A stretch of 64,000 nt of DNA. Origin: Immersiella caudata (Eukaryota > Ascomycota > Sordariomycetes > Sordariales > Lasiosphaeriaceae). Of this stretch, positions 10,525 to 22,279 are shown piece by piece. Position 1 is the first letter of the stretch, and the number at the start of each line of letters is the position of its first letter. The position numbers were made by a program, and so were the translations under genes. The stretch lies in the NCBI GenBank assembly GCA_030512335.1, contig JAULSU010000005.1:930001-994000 (forward strand), given 5' to 3'. The notes below the pieces were generated by a model that saw only the letters and a list, made by a program, of their open reading frames with translations, searched no databases and had not been told where the DNA came from.

Positions 10525-10751
10525 CAAGCGGTGGACAAAATAAAACGCACCGCAAAAGATAGGCGGCCTGTGCAGAGGATGAGAGCCTAACAGGAATTCA
10601 TGAAAATCCCTTCGGCATCTGTTAGGACGATATCGTCAGGAGATAAGGAAGTGGCGTGACGGTACTTCGAGATACATGTCACACAAGCGCCTTCTAGGCA
10701 TTACCGAAGTACCGCGAGGTACGCAGTGCAGTTTATTTTGTCAACCGCTTG
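10525..10751. mobile_element. MITE copy 1 (227 bp), 5-bp target duplication
   Basis: A non-coding repeat, nearly identical to 28486-28711. Its ends are imperfect inverted repeats (CAAGCGGTGGACAAAATAAA at the left; CAAGCGGTTGACAAAATAAA on the other strand at the right). CCCGC immediately precedes the left end and immediately follows the right end, giving a 5-bp target-site duplication. An inner inverted pair (GGTACTTCG and CGAAGTACC) could add a second stem. No coding capacity, so it would be mobilised by a transposase encoded elsewhere. Confidence 0.88.
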
Positions 10752-13093
10752 CCCGCATACTCCCCCGCCACCCAGTGCCTCCGGAGATGGCCCTCCAGCA
10801 TCTTTTGCAGTGAGTTTGTAGCTGATCTCGCGGAATAGGGTGGCCGTCGCTGTCTTTGCTCGGATGACTTGTACAATTCCATGCAGGTTATTCGGCCCAA
10901 GTCCGGCTCGATTGTGCTTCCCCGTGGCCTCGTTACTTGCCCTGTTCTTTTGTCGATCCGCGTCCTCGAACCTGCAGCGACCTAAATCAGTCATTGGACA
11001 AATTCCCGCAGGCACCACCCAAGTGGGACAGGAGGGCGACCTGCAGGCCTGAAGCGCGTTAGATTGGCCCAAATCCCACCACCCTAATGCCACAACCGGG
11101 TGGCACGATTCCAGGATCCGAAGAGGGCCAGAATCATCCAACGTGGGGGCATCGGTTCTCGCAACATCACCCTTGAACCCTAACCCTCGCGAAGCACCGC
11201 CACAGACTCTCTTGAACCCTCTTTCGAGGTCAATATTGCAGTGATCTTGCCTGCAGCTGAAATTCGTACTCAAAGTCGACCCGAGACCAATCATAGAGCC
11301 TGCCAGGTGTAGGATGGTGTGACAGCCACATCTTGGGTCGGCAGATACTGCCGCTTAGGGGCCGAGTGCCGATTACCCCTGAATGGAATCAATGGATTGC
11401 GTGATACCCCTGAATGTGGGAAGTAGATTGTCGCCCGGTCGACGGCGTGGCATCATGCATTGCAACTGGGTTGTTTACTTTGCAGGGTGATCGCAAGTGC
11501 CTTGCTCTACCCCTGAATGCCCCTGTTTGGGATTAGCTCGCTGTTTTTTTTTCAGGGAAGACTGCTGAGTACTATATTCATTCCCGCGGATATTCGGGCG
11601 TGATAGTGTCCGCAGCTTGTGACCAGGTCTGGAATTCGTGGTCATATTTGGTAGTTTTCGCGTCTTTGGCGGTATCAATGTGTTCAGTTTGGTGTGGAAT
11701 CTACGGGAAATGTGGAGATTTGACTTTGATCTTAACACGAAAGTAGCAAGGCACGAGAATACCGTCTTGCTGCTGCCACAGCATGCGTACCAAAATGGTA
11801 TCAAATTTCTATGTTGCAAGTTGATCTTTTGGTGGGGCCGTCAATGGCTGGAGATACGGGAGCTCATTAACGAGATGGAATTCCCGAAACAGAAAGAGTA
11901 CCCAGGTACCTGTACCTTTACGGCATACGCTATTCCCATGTCCAATAGCTAGTTTTACCCCAGCCCACGGAATCCTTGAATACCTAAAAGATACCTCAGA
12001 CTTGAAGACGAGGTTAGATCAATCAACGACCAGAGGTGTGAATGCAGGAGGAATGAGTTGGGAGCAGGGCTTTCACTGAAGTGGTCCGGAGAGGTTGGGT
12101 TAATTTGGATGTTCATCTTGGATGTGATGCCTGCGTCCTACGTCTACAGAGCTGAGACGCTGGCTGTCAACCGTTCAAAGCCGGCAAGTCGCCTGCAAAT
12201 GGCCCGCTTGGGGCCGCCTTAGCCACCGGCTCGGCCACCGGCAGGACTGGGGGCACCGGCTTGGAGGTGAGCGCAAGGTTTCGGGCTGATTCTTAGCACT
12301 CTTTGTTAAGCGGGCCATGACAAGAGGTGTGAGTCTACCTTTTTTTGCCCTCTAATACCGTTGGCTAAAATATTGTGGAACTTGTGGCGGAGCGCGTCAT
12401 TAAGCTTGCGAGCAGTGGAAGTGCAGTTGCAAAGTGCCTTGTCTTTTTGGAGGTGAGATCAGGAGATAGGCTCCAATAAGGACAAAAGAAACGGCCCCGT
12501 TGGGCCCAGAGCGCCGGAACATTGGTTCCTGCGCTCCAGCGGAGCGCGGAGCCGATGGATTGCTCGCGGTGGCTTGGCTAGGCGCCAAGCCACCCCCCAG
12601 ATTTTGACAAATATCGATGGCGAAACGGAACGATAGAATTGTTGGGCTAGGTGTCCCACAGCGCGATTGTCCTGCTGTGTTGTACCCCCAAGTTCTCACC
12701 TCTCCCCAATGAAGTTGCGCCCGAGAGTGCTTACCGCCCGAGGGCCCCGACCCACTTGCTCAACAACCCTAACTCGCCCAGGTGCCACCAAACAGCGCAG
12801 CTTCGGACTGGCTTGTTTGCCTTAACTTGGTTGGTGGCTTCGGCTCCGGTTTTTGAGAACACACTCGGAAGGACACGCGAGTAGCAACACGTCAATCGGC
12901 CAAAGCTTCTCAACCATCAAGTATTCATCAAATGGCTGTGACTAACGACGTATATAGAGATATTCAGAGAATCAGAAGAAGGCATGAGCCTATACCCCCG
13001 CGGAGCAGCCCTTTCGGTTCATCCCAGTTCGATCCGCCCGCGCCCCAACAGGGCGTGACACGCGCCGAAGCTGAATTTGCTCACTCCTACGCC
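10752..13093. other. gene desert, nothing recognised
   Basis: About 2.3 kb with only short overlapping frames on both strands, none with recognisable motifs. Composition is balanced rather than AT-rich, so this is not classic RIP debris. Its last part is the 3' flank of zinc-finger gene 2. Confidence 0.45.
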
Positions 13094-13951
13094 TCAATAT
13101 GCGAACAGAAATGCGTCAATGTTATCCTTATCCGCGAAAGCTGCTACAATTGGCAGAAAAGCCTCATTGAAGTGATAGCTCGCATCGAAAACTGTCACAC
13201 TAAAGTCGCTCGTTACCAGCGGGGATACCTCATCAACATGTTCCCGCTCCGCCTTCGCTGCCTTTCTCCGCCTGAAAGCTGCACAGTTGGTCGTCTTTTT
13301 ATGCGTGGCAAGGTTGTCTCTGCGTCCGCTGGAGATCTTTTGGCCGCAGCCGTTCTCGTCGCAGCGGATTGGGGGTTTGTGTTGTCTGCCCTTGTGGATT
13401 CTGAGAAGCTGCGCGTGATTTCCGCCGGTTGGGACATAGGAACATCCCGGGTGCTTGCATTGGTACCGAGAGGTGATCGCTGCCCTGATCCTGCAATTGG
13501 GCTTTCCCCTTCCAGTGGAATGGGTAACCCGGTGCTGAGAAGCAAGTGAGGACGCTTGGCCGTCGGTCCCAGCTGGTTCAGGGCCAGAAGCGCCTCCAAC
13601 GATGCCTAGATACCCGGTTGAATCCAGGGAGAAACTCTCCACGGATGAAAAGATTTGCGACGGTCTCCCTTGGGACAATGTGAACACAGAACCGGGAGGG
13701 CCCAAGGCGCACGCCCTGGGAGAAGCAGCGGTTCTCCAAGTCTCAACATGTTGGGAGCCAGAGTCGCTGCTGCTGTTGCGTGAGGCGGTGTACGGCGGGT
13801 GGAACGAGGTTGAGATCTCAGAGCGAGACGGGAATGCCTGGACACATGAGGTGTGGGGTACGGGTGTGATAGGGCGGAAGCAGGAGCTTGGCGGTTGGGA
13901 GAGGCCTGAGCGCCCAGAAGGCCGCTGCTGACGGTGTGCAAGACTCGTCAT
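13094..13951 (-). CDS. zinc-finger protein, local family member 2
   Basis: A single exon of 285 aa from a true ATG at 13951 (MTSLAHRQQRPSG). The first 150 residues are Ser/Pro/Thr-rich. Finger 1 is C-x4-C-x15-H-x4-H (CKHPGCSYVPTGG... LLRIHKGRQH). Finger 2 is C-x4-C-x14-H-x5-C (CDENGC... SGRRDNLATHKKTTNC), followed by RRRKAAKAE as in member 1. The C-terminal part is short and ends in aromatic and acidic residues (DKDNIDAFLFAY). The basic RRRKAA tail after finger 2 resembles a nuclear localisation signal (inference). This member has the most canonical first finger of the four. A TATA-like GAATATAAGG lies about 100 bp upstream of the ATG. Confidence 0.75.
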   Translation of the reverse strand: MTSLAHRQQRPSGRSGLSQPPSSCFRPITPVPHTSCVQAFPSRSEISTSFHPPYTASRNSSSDSGSQHVETWRTAASPRACALGPPGSVFTLSQGRPSQIFSSVESFSLDSTGYLGIVGGASGPEPAGTDGQASSLASQHRVTHSTGRGKPNCRIRAAITSRYQCKHPGCSYVPTGGNHAQLLRIHKGRQHKPPIRCDENGCGQKISSGRRDNLATHKKTTNCAAFRRRKAAKAEREHVDEVSPLVTSDFSVTVFDASYHFNEAFLPIVAAFADKDNIDAFLFAY

Positions 13952-16683
13952 GAGAGCGCAACGGTTCCGGACGTTAATTACTCTGCCACGAGGGCAATGC
14001 TACAACAACAATCAGACATTGTATTGGGTCCGTTGGAGGTTTCACTTCCTTATATTCGCATCCGAAGCATTGGTATGTCGTGATACAGCGTGCAACGCCT
14101 TTGCTCTCAAATGTCAAGGACCTTTCTCGAGACAGCAGCAAACATGCCAACAAACCGTCTGGGTTGAAGCTTAGATGGCACGACTGTTTGTATTCCGTGA
14201 CAGACTCCTTCCGCAGGCAACTCTCAGGGATTCAGCGTCCAGTGATAGGTCAAGTTTCACAGCAAAATCCAGCGATAAGGGAGTACCTATGGAGACAGTT
14301 CTGGCCTCCAGAAGAGCAGATTTATTTGTGTTTGCCTTTCATTCCTTTTCTTCGGCCAGTGGTTTCCCGGAAGTGGAGCTGGTTTCACAGCGCGCTGGGC
14401 TAATAACGGAAGGGCTGGTTCGGTGACGTGGACAGGTGCATCTGCCGTGTAATGCATTTTATCTGTCTCACCGCAGTGCCGAAAAGGGATGGGTTCGCTC
14501 TCCGATTCTCAGGGACCCGACATTCTGGCGCTGGTTTGACGCATGATGTCAATGCTTGGAGGTGCGTACTTGGTACCTGGATCAGGGCGAAAGAGGGCAA
14601 CTGTTATTCCAGCCTGCTTCAGCTTCTTGGCGATTGTGAGATCGGTCCCAGAGACCCGTCACGATATCGAAATGCGGACGGCATCACGGTTTCGGTGCCG
14701 GCCGCCTCAACTCCATCCTGCAGGTCTGGTTTGCAGCCCAATCGACAGCAGGATTGGTCAGGCGGCCCTGTAGGCACGCAGAAGGGGCTGTGATGAGTCG
14801 ATTGATTTGCATCGGCTTGCATTTTGATGGGGTATTGGCGGTAGGATTGTGTGACCGTGGCGTGTACAAAACTGCTGAAGCATGCCAAATTGCAACCAAC
14901 CTTCTGCTATTTCAACTCGGAAAACTTTCCTCGTGTGCCGAGAGGACGAGAGGAGATCCTGCAATCGATAGCGGGGTAGCCACATGCGTGCTTCACCGCC
15001 CATCTTCCAATAGGCTGGCAGAGAAGGCGCAGTGTAACTACACCGCGGGGCTGTCACATTTTCCCCGCCCCAGCAAACTATCGCCTGGAACATCACATCG
15101 TACGCCTCGCTTTGGCTGCGGCTGAGCCATTGACCAAAATGCCCCAGCAAACATGGTAGCCCGCGACAGTTGCCATTTCAGCGAGGCGAATACCTCCAAA
15201 TCGCCCGGCACGGAGGCCTCAGGCGTTGCTTTTATTCCCTCGCTTACGAGCGGGGCTTCGAGCTTCCTCACAAGGCCCGAAACTTCGCTCTCTGCCTGCG
15301 CATGGGATCGCAAGCATTCGTCCAATCGAATAAATGAAGATGGAGGTTACCTCCTTTCGTCGCTCTCGGGCCTCCAGCTTGCGTTGGTAACGAGCTTTGC
15401 TCCTGTCGGACCCCTGATCATTTGCATGCATCCCCAGGTACCCAGGCCGAGGCCGCCCTCTCTTTGTTCGGGTTAAAGATAGTTTTCCGTTGTGCTCAAC
15501 TGTCTGCCCTCGAGCCAGCCGGCAATTGTTGTTTCACCTCTAGCTGCCAATGCATGTGCCAATCTCCCGAAATTCCCATATCAATTAGGTGCTCTTCAGA
15601 ACTTCAGTGGTGTCATGTGGTCACTCGGTTATGCGGGTGACCAACTACATTGTTTTCTTTCAGCTGATGTTCCCAAAGTCTGGGCCGGTGGGGTCGGGGG
15701 AACCCGGTCTATTCACTTGGGTTAGAGTTGCACTCGTGCCAAGGCAAGGTGTTTCCGGGCTTCGTTGGACGTCTTCGACCCTCCACCTCTTCCACGGGTT
15801 TTTTTTCTCAGAAGCAGGGCTTGCACTTTGCGGCTACTCCGTTTCGTCAATTCGCTCAGACGCCACTAAACTCCCCAGTTTCAACCAGATTTGTTTCTTC
15901 CACCCGGATCGGTTCCCCACCGCACCTCTGCCGCTCGACAATGGCTCATTCCCGCCATGCGCCCGGCGTCCTAATAAATTTTTAGCGCGGATCGGTTGGC
16001 TGAAACCGCCAGGGCCGTGCAGAGCCTTGCTGAGACAATTTGGTGATGCTACGAGCCTGGCAGCGGCGAAGCAGAGCTCCCGTGCCAGTGTTCATAAGTT
16101 CGACGGAGACCAGGATCCATCGTAACGGTGTCCATTTCAACTCCTCCCTGGCAGTCGAGAAGTTGTTTTCGTACTCAAAAGTTAGGCCATTTCTCAAAGC
16201 CTCGAGAGAACCCACTACACAAACCACGTCCGACAAGCGTCCTCCTTCAAGAACCCAAGTCGAGCTCCCAGACTCTCAGCAGTTAACAACTACCTATCTT
16301 CAATCAACCAAGCCGGGGCAGTAATACGAGCCTGGAACAATTTGGGCGTGTCTTGGGCAAACTTCGTCCCCGAACATGGTGGAATGGCGCAACGCAAGAT
16401 GACGTGGGTCAAACGTTTTGTTGATCATCTAACAATCGCGAGATGACTGAGGTACTAATGCTTTATGTCTTCCAGGGAAAGGAGAGAACATCATCCTGCG
16501 CCAACCTTCGCTGTCCGTTTTGTCCGTCCGAGCCCAGCTCGACCGTGTCATCGCATGAGGAGACCCGCCAGCGGAGAAGGCCACATGAAACATTGAAGCT
16601 TTTGACACCGCCGAGACCTTAGTCCAGAACACAAACCCGGCGACGCCATCCTTGTTTGTACGAACATCTATAACAGTGACATT
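13952..16683. other. no gene recognised between zinc-finger genes 2 and 3
   Basis: Contains the presumed promoter of gene 2 (TATA-like element at about 14049-14058, minus strand). The remaining 2.6 kb carry only short overlapping frames with no family motif. Confidence 0.45.
14049..14058 (-). promoter_or_regulatory. TATA-like element of zinc-finger gene 2
   Basis: GAATATAAGG on the minus strand, about 100 bp upstream of the ATG at 13951. Genes 3 and 4 have similar elements at comparable distances. Confidence 0.45.
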
Positions 16684-17703
16684 TCACCAAGGCCATGGAA
16701 TTCCTATGAAGTGGTCAGCATCCACGAGACGCTCGAAATCCATCATTGGCATCAAATCGACTGCTGGGTATGGAGGGCTGCCGGCGAACAATCCAGCATC
16801 GTCCTGGCGCTTGATGGCTGCCAAAACCGCGTCGAGCCAAGCTTCCTCGAGCTTAGCTTCCACTAAGCGCAGCTCCTCTTCGGAAGTGAGCTCCTCGGCG
16901 CGTTGCTGCGCAGCCCCAGTCCCCGGCTCCCCCCACGCTGCGCGCCCGAAGCCCGCGCATCTCGACGACTTCTTGTGTTCCTTGAGATTGTCTGTTCGCC
17001 CGTTGAGGATCACCTGGTTGCAGCCAAGTATGTCGCATCGGATCTCGGCCTTGCTCTTCCTTTTCTTGTAGAGAGCGTGGAGTCTCTGGAGTTTCAGTGC
17101 GTGCGGCCGATCATCTGGAGCGAGGTTCCTGGCTGGCTTGTAGCCGCATCTTGGATCCCTGCATACCTCGCACGCGCACTCTGGTTTTCCTGTCTCAACT
17201 AGGTCAATGGCTCCGCCTCGGCCTCGAAGTTTGGTTGCAATATTGTGCAACGGTTGGCGTTGAGATACCTGGTCGGCAGAAACTTGTCGAGGGTGGAGTG
17301 ATCGGACAGGTTGCCGGAGCTGTGATGGGAGTATGGGCAGTGACTGGGCTCCTGTTGGACGAGGGGCTGTGACAGCTCTAGACGGATCGTCATCTTCGTA
17401 TGTGGGTGGCTCCTCGCACCAAAGTACTGGGGGGGAAATGAATCGGGAGGTTGTTGCGGAGCGGGAAGAACCCGAGCACTGAGTATTGGGAGTATTGGGG
17501 TTAATGGGATGTGACGAAGCACTGGTGTGCTGCAAGGAGGTCCCACTGTTGTTGCTGACTGGAGTGGCACATGGCGAGCAGGGCCAGGCCTGTTGCCTCT
17601 GGGAAAGACAGGGGGCGGGGGCGAGCTGGCGAAACGATATCGGTGGCGGTGCAACGCCTGATGGAAGCCAAGAGGCTGGCTGATGAGGGTGTGACTCATC
17701 CAT
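16684..17703 (-). CDS. zinc-finger protein, local family member 3
   Basis: A single exon of 339 aa from the ATG of MDESHPHQPAS (17703); the longer open frame starts only at TTG. A Pro/Ser/Gln-rich N-terminal half precedes the finger pair. The first finger is divergent, with CRDPRCGYKP, then a longer spacer to H, and Lys where members 1 and 2 have the last His, so metal binding there is uncertain. The second finger is C-x4-C-x14-H-x5-C (CDILGC... NGRTDNLKEHKKSSRC). After it come a Glu-rich helix (EEELRLVEAKLEEAWLDA) and an acidic/aromatic tail (DFERLVDADHFIGIPWPW). The helix aligns with one in member 4, which also has the CxDPRCxYKP form of finger 1, so members 3 and 4 are the closest pair. 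Confidence 0.75.
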   Translation of the reverse strand: MDESHPHQPASWLPSGVAPPPISFRQLAPAPCLSQRQQAWPCSPCATPVSNNSGTSLQHTSASSHPINPNTPNTQCSGSSRSATTSRFISPPVLWCEEPPTYEDDDPSRAVTAPRPTGAQSLPILPSQLRQPVRSLHPRQVSADQVSQRQPLHNIATKLRGRGGAIDLVETGKPECACEVCRDPRCGYKPARNLAPDDRPHALKLQRLHALYKKRKSKAEIRCDILGCNQVILNGRTDNLKEHKKSSRCAGFGRAAWGEPGTGAAQQRAEELTSEEELRLVEAKLEEAWLDAVLAAIKRQDDAGLFAGSPPYPAVDLMPMMDFERLVDADHFIGIPWPW

Positions 17704-20464
17704 TTCCGAAGAGATAACGACACCGAACGCGCCCGCAGAGCAGGATATCAACGCTACAATGGCGGGCTGCCGTGGGCTTGCCAGCCACTGAGCAGGCAGA
17801 CCTCATCCAATTACTTATACACTTACAGTACGCATTTCTTTTTCTTTACCGCGAAGCGTCCTTGCCCCTCACGGCTCAACAATTTGAACGCAAGGGTCCT
17901 ATCACAGTTCGGAAGACGATCTTGATCGATACTCTTACGACCAGAGGGTAGTGCCCCGCGGACCTGCATCATCAGTCGCAAGCTCGCAGTGGTTCGTGTA
18001 AGTGGGAGGCAAACCATCAGGTTCTAGTAACGCAGGTCCAGCTCAGGTCGACGGGGAAAGCCAGTAGATCAACATCAAGTGAACGCCCAAGGTACCCAAG
18101 ACTGTTGCAGGAACACACATACTGCAAAGTTAGTTCGGCCCCTTCTGCCACCCCGAATCGTCCAGCCAGTGATCAATCTCGAAGTGGGGCTCGGTAATAA
18201 GTCGAGCAAATCGAACTGCCTGCTTTGCTTCAGCAATTCGCGCGATGTTGGTATCTCTTCAGTTCATGCGGCCGCGCAGGTACAGGGTACTCGGGGTCAA
18301 TTTGAACAGGCGACCAACTGGAAGCCAAGCATAGTGGGCCTGAATGCTCTTTGGTACCGACCGACATCATTTCCTCTTGCTTTTTCTCGGAAGTCAACCC
18401 ATTTGCCCTGGGTTGGGCAGGCGAAGTGTGGTTCACTGCCGGTAGGGGTGCCTACGGAGGTCAGTCCGCGCTCCAGGTCCGTCGTAGAGCTACCCCATGC
18501 GCTCTCCCGCTCGTCGATTCGACATCCAGCATAACGGGCCGCATGACAGGCCTGGAAAACCCTTGGGCAATCTTAGCGACATCTTCAGAGCTTCACGGAG
18601 AGACCCACAGCTCTGTGTAACCGACCTGGAACCGCTGTCGCTGTCGCTGCAGCTGCAACAACACAACATGAAACGTTGTGGCGGAGGCTTCCCTGCCAGA
18701 ACAATTCGACGATGTGGCGTTCTTCGGTAACTTGAGGACCGAAGATGTCATCGTGACCAAATTGCGCACTCCCTAGAGCTGAGTAGACTGTGAGAATGTC
18801 TACGAATATGTTGACGTTGGCAAAACGCACACAACAAGGCCATCGACGGGTGGAACTGCACACTTCTGTGATGAAAAGGGGTAAGTGGAGACACCCACTT
18901 GCCGGCCATCCAGTGCCGGCTCCAATTGGCAACAACATTGCCCGGGTGCAGGTTTTCTACCCAAACCAGCCTCTCTGCGCTTGCTGCGGCAATTTCGATT
19001 TCGATGGAAATTCATTTGCCACGACTGTTGCCTCAACGTGCGCGCACTACGGCCGTGGCGCGCGTCGCGCGTTATTCACGGGACCAAACGGGGCGCATCG
19101 AAGCTCACACCTGCAGTCGCCAATCACGCCCATCAAGCCATTTCATAGGTCGCTTGTCGTTGAACTCTGCAGATTTTATGCGACCCCAATCTTGGCTTGC
19201 ATGCGGAATTCGAGGGCACCTGAGCAGCTCCTGCATCGCAGCGCCGAACGATGGATACTCGCCCTCCTCGGAAGCAACCAAGACGCCGCGAATGAACGCG
19301 GAAAATAAAAGGCGGTGGAATGGAACCATCGCAGAAATTAAAACAGTTTGTGACGCCGCTGGGCTCTTTTCCCCAAGGCGGCCGACCCTGCGTTCTGGGA
19401 CGAGTCAGGGCTCCCCCAACCCTCGCGCTCCAGTCCGCAACCAGCTTCCGACCCTCGGGCCAACACCCGACACACCAGACAGTTTAAGATTGAACTCAGA
19501 AACCACAAGGAACCACCCAATGACCATAACCTCTCAATCGCCAATGGACATCTGCGGAGGCACAAAGATGCCTCTTCAGGACATTCGAACCTGTCCATGC
19601 TGAGCCCCAGCCCCGCTCAGCGTTTTTTTTCCCCCGGCTCCCCGCTTGCTCCAGCAAGCTGTCATCACCGCCCAAGACCTGCAGACAAACGGGACCGCCT
19701 AATTGGATTCGTAACACATTCCGCGCACGTGGTATAGACCATTCTAGACCTGGACCCCTTGCATGGGTTTTGGGTTGCGATTGGGTTGGGGTTCGAATGT
19801 GCTGTTTTCCGATGAGGCGACCGGGCGATAGGTTCAGGTGGAATCTCGACGTTTCCACCGTGCCCGGTAAGACCGCCGCCGTCTGAATCCTCAGGAGGAT
19901 TTGAACCTCTCTCTCGGGGCTAAAATTGCAGCGCAGCCCTACAGGAGTTGACTGTATCTGCCTCTGGTCTGATCAGTTGCTTCTTATGGCTGGTTTAATC
20001 TTGGTGAAGATTACTGTATCAGTCTATCAAGGCATAGTTCGCACTGGAAGTTTGATCTCTATTTAAGTAAGCAGACGGTTTATCTTAATCCAGGTACAAA
20101 AGCCTCGGGGAACTAGCCGTTGGCATCACACGAGGTTGCAATGGTCCGCTTGTCGGCTCGGTATCCTATTGGCTCCTAACCGTTTTTAAGCTTGCTTCAC
20201 ATGGGTCGAAATGAGTCAGCTTTCTTGAGGAATGAAAGTGGCGCCGACGGTTTTGTGGAGGCATGATCACCCATGTCGTAAAACTTCGTCGATTACTTGA
20301 AAGAAAATACCAAAGCTAAAGAACCAGATTGGACATTATCACGGCATCGTGCCTCACTCTTCTGCTTTCAATCTTGGCCCCATAGACACAAAAGATGCCG
20401 TCAAAGAAAAACCAAAATATTCCCACTGCGCTACAGGTGAGCGCCAAGCGCTACTCGAAATTCT
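17704..20464. other. no gene recognised
   Basis: A TATA-like GTGTATAAGTAA (minus strand, near 17812-17823) sits about 110 bp upstream of zinc-finger gene 3. The rest shows only short overlapping frames. A frame at 18899-19603 (234 codons, plus) has no recognisable domain and composition like surrounding non-coding DNA. Confidence 0.45.
17812..17823 (-). promoter_or_regulatory. TATA-like element of zinc-finger gene 3
   Basis: GTGTATAAGTAA on the minus strand, about 110 bp upstream of the ATG at 17703. Confidence 0.4.
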
Positions 20465-21528
20465 TCATCTCGAGTAGTAGAAAACAACATTGTCCCAGTC
20501 GGCATACGTCAATTGCTCCTCCAGCCGCTTGTCGTTAGGTACCACTTCCTTCCGAATCTCCATGGCGCGTTTGATGAACGCATCGCCTTCCGCCGCATTG
20601 CCATCGGAACGTGCGACCTTTTCTTTCTCCCAAAGAACCCGTGCTGTTTGAGCTTTTCGCCAAGGTGCATCCCCAAAGGCCCTCATGGCGGCGCTGGGAT
20701 AATGCCTAAACCGCGATGAGCAAGTAGACGCATTAGCATGGCTTGCTCCGTATGAGCAGAGCAGGGTACGTCTACGCATGAAGGATTGTACTCACACTGC
20801 AGTGACGGTATCTCGTTTCCGAAGGAAATCGAGACCGATTTCGTAGAAACAATCGCCTGTCTTGTAGTGGTTATCTCAGAGGGTTGCTTTGGGGTTTTCT
20901 GCATCTCGACGGAGATAATCCAGCCCTTCATCATATTGCTGTTGACGGATGCGGATCTTCCCCATTGTGCGCCAGACTGCTTCGGATCTGGACGGGAGTT
21001 GGTTAGTTGGTGGGATTACCTTTTACAGATTCCGGCCACCCTCACTTACTCAGATGTTGTCTTGTCGTCCTTGCCCAGTACTTCTTCCCGTTCCTTCAAT
21101 ACCCGAGTCAGCACATCGTTGGCTTCTGTTGGCCAATCCCCAATGATATAAATGAGTGCCAAGCTGGTCGCTGGCCAGATTCCGCCGAGCTTTGGCACAT
21201 TGGGAACTGTCCGGTACGCGTCAAGACTCATGCTCCAACCCCTGGTGGCCTCCTCCACCTCATCCTTGTAAATATGGCAGAGCGCGATCTGGTTGTATGC
21301 GGCGGCTAAGGGTAGAACATCCTCATCCAGATACAACCTCTCAATCTTGTTGAGCAGGATGCCAAGCCATACCTTGGCGTGCTCCACGGCTCCCCCCGAT
21401 TCCGTGTAGATAGTAGAGAGGGATTGGTTGTGATGGCAATCCGCTAGCAGTCTAGTCACCTCCGTTTCGTCGCCGCGGCCATCTTTCTGCGCGGCCTTGA
21501 GGATGCTCTGGGCAAAAGCCGCGAACAC
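20465..21528 (-). pseudogene. C-terminal part of a tetratricopeptide (TPR) protein, disrupted
   Basis: Three minus-strand exons are readable: up to 21050, then 20796-20987, then 20465-20705, with introns of 62 nt (GTAAGT, CTAAC branch) and 90 nt (GTGAGT...TTTAG). They encode paired helices such as LPLAAAYNQIALCHIYKDE, typical of fungal TPR proteins, and an ending with RKEVVPNDKR and WDNVVFYYSR like the C-termini of that family. The middle exon has an in-frame TGA at 20876-20878 (a CGA-to-TGA change would explain it). No ATG-led N-terminus is found: the frame is closed by TAG just upstream of 21528 and no clear upstream exon is visible. It is probably a truncated, dead copy. Confidence 0.65.
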
Positions 21529-22279
21529 TTCGCACTAGTCTAGAAACCCTCGTTCCGTCATGTACCTTGTTCAGGTTAGTCGGGCATCGACAAAGCACTC
21601 CGGGGGTTTTAGCATAACGTACCAAGAGTAACTGCCTTGGTTATTAAAAGAACTGCTCACGGCCATCACTTTTGAGGGCGCCCAGCATGCGAAACTTAGC
21701 CCCAAACAGCACTCTTCTTCAGACTTTGATGTCGACGTCCCAGAGACTTCCGCTCCACACCGCCAACCGCGATCCAGTGTGCTAGGACGCGAAAGCTAGT
21801 TGTTCTGCTGTTGGGAGTCCGTTCTCACAAGGCGTTTTCGGGAACTCAAGCAGAGATACAGAGATCGATGCGGGGCAGTTTTTTTTTGGTGGGGCGATCC
21901 TTGGAAGTCTACAAGGACTTCTCGCCTGATAGTGCTGCGAGGAGCTGTATGAGAGTTGTGCTGCAAAATCCACCACCAGCGACATCGGGCATAATGTAGC
22001 ATCTACATGCTACCCACAGAAAGAGGGGCAAACACATATGTAAGAAGTGCACCAGTGTGGATTATGTAAAAAAAATTTGGTCAAAAACGTCAGTCGTATC
22101 CCATCATAACGTTCGTCGCTGATCATAACCTTACCTTTTGGGAAAACAGAACCAGGAAACCCAGCCCCTGCTAACTTTGACCGATTTTGGCCAGTGTGAG
22201 CCCAACCCGTTTACAAAGAAGAAGAACCGCCCATCCAATGCTAGATTTTCTCGCGCGAACGCCCGATAATTTCCGAGCC
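21529..22279. other. no gene recognised
   Basis: Possible remains of 5' exons of the TPR pseudogene around 21530-21780 (a GTACGT donor and a CTAAC...AAG acceptor are visible on the minus strand), but no coherent protein. The rest is the 3' flank of zinc-finger gene 4. Confidence 0.4.

Noticed and set aside
10701..11294. 197-codon minus-strand frame next to MITE copy 1
   Set aside because: It runs into the MITE and shows no domain; likely chance in GC-rich DNA.
12932..13549. 205-codon plus-strand frame overlapping zinc-finger gene 2
   Set aside because: It is antisense to the fingers; the minus-strand protein has the conserved Cys/His pattern, this one nothing.
18899..19603. 234-codon plus-strand frame in the gene desert
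   Set aside because: No motif, no plausible neighbour exons, composition like surrounding non-coding DNA.
19870..19950. Possible tRNA on the minus strand (GGTTCAAATCC-like T-arm)
   Set aside because: Only a four-pair T stem forms; no matching acceptor stem or anticodon arm could be folded by eye.
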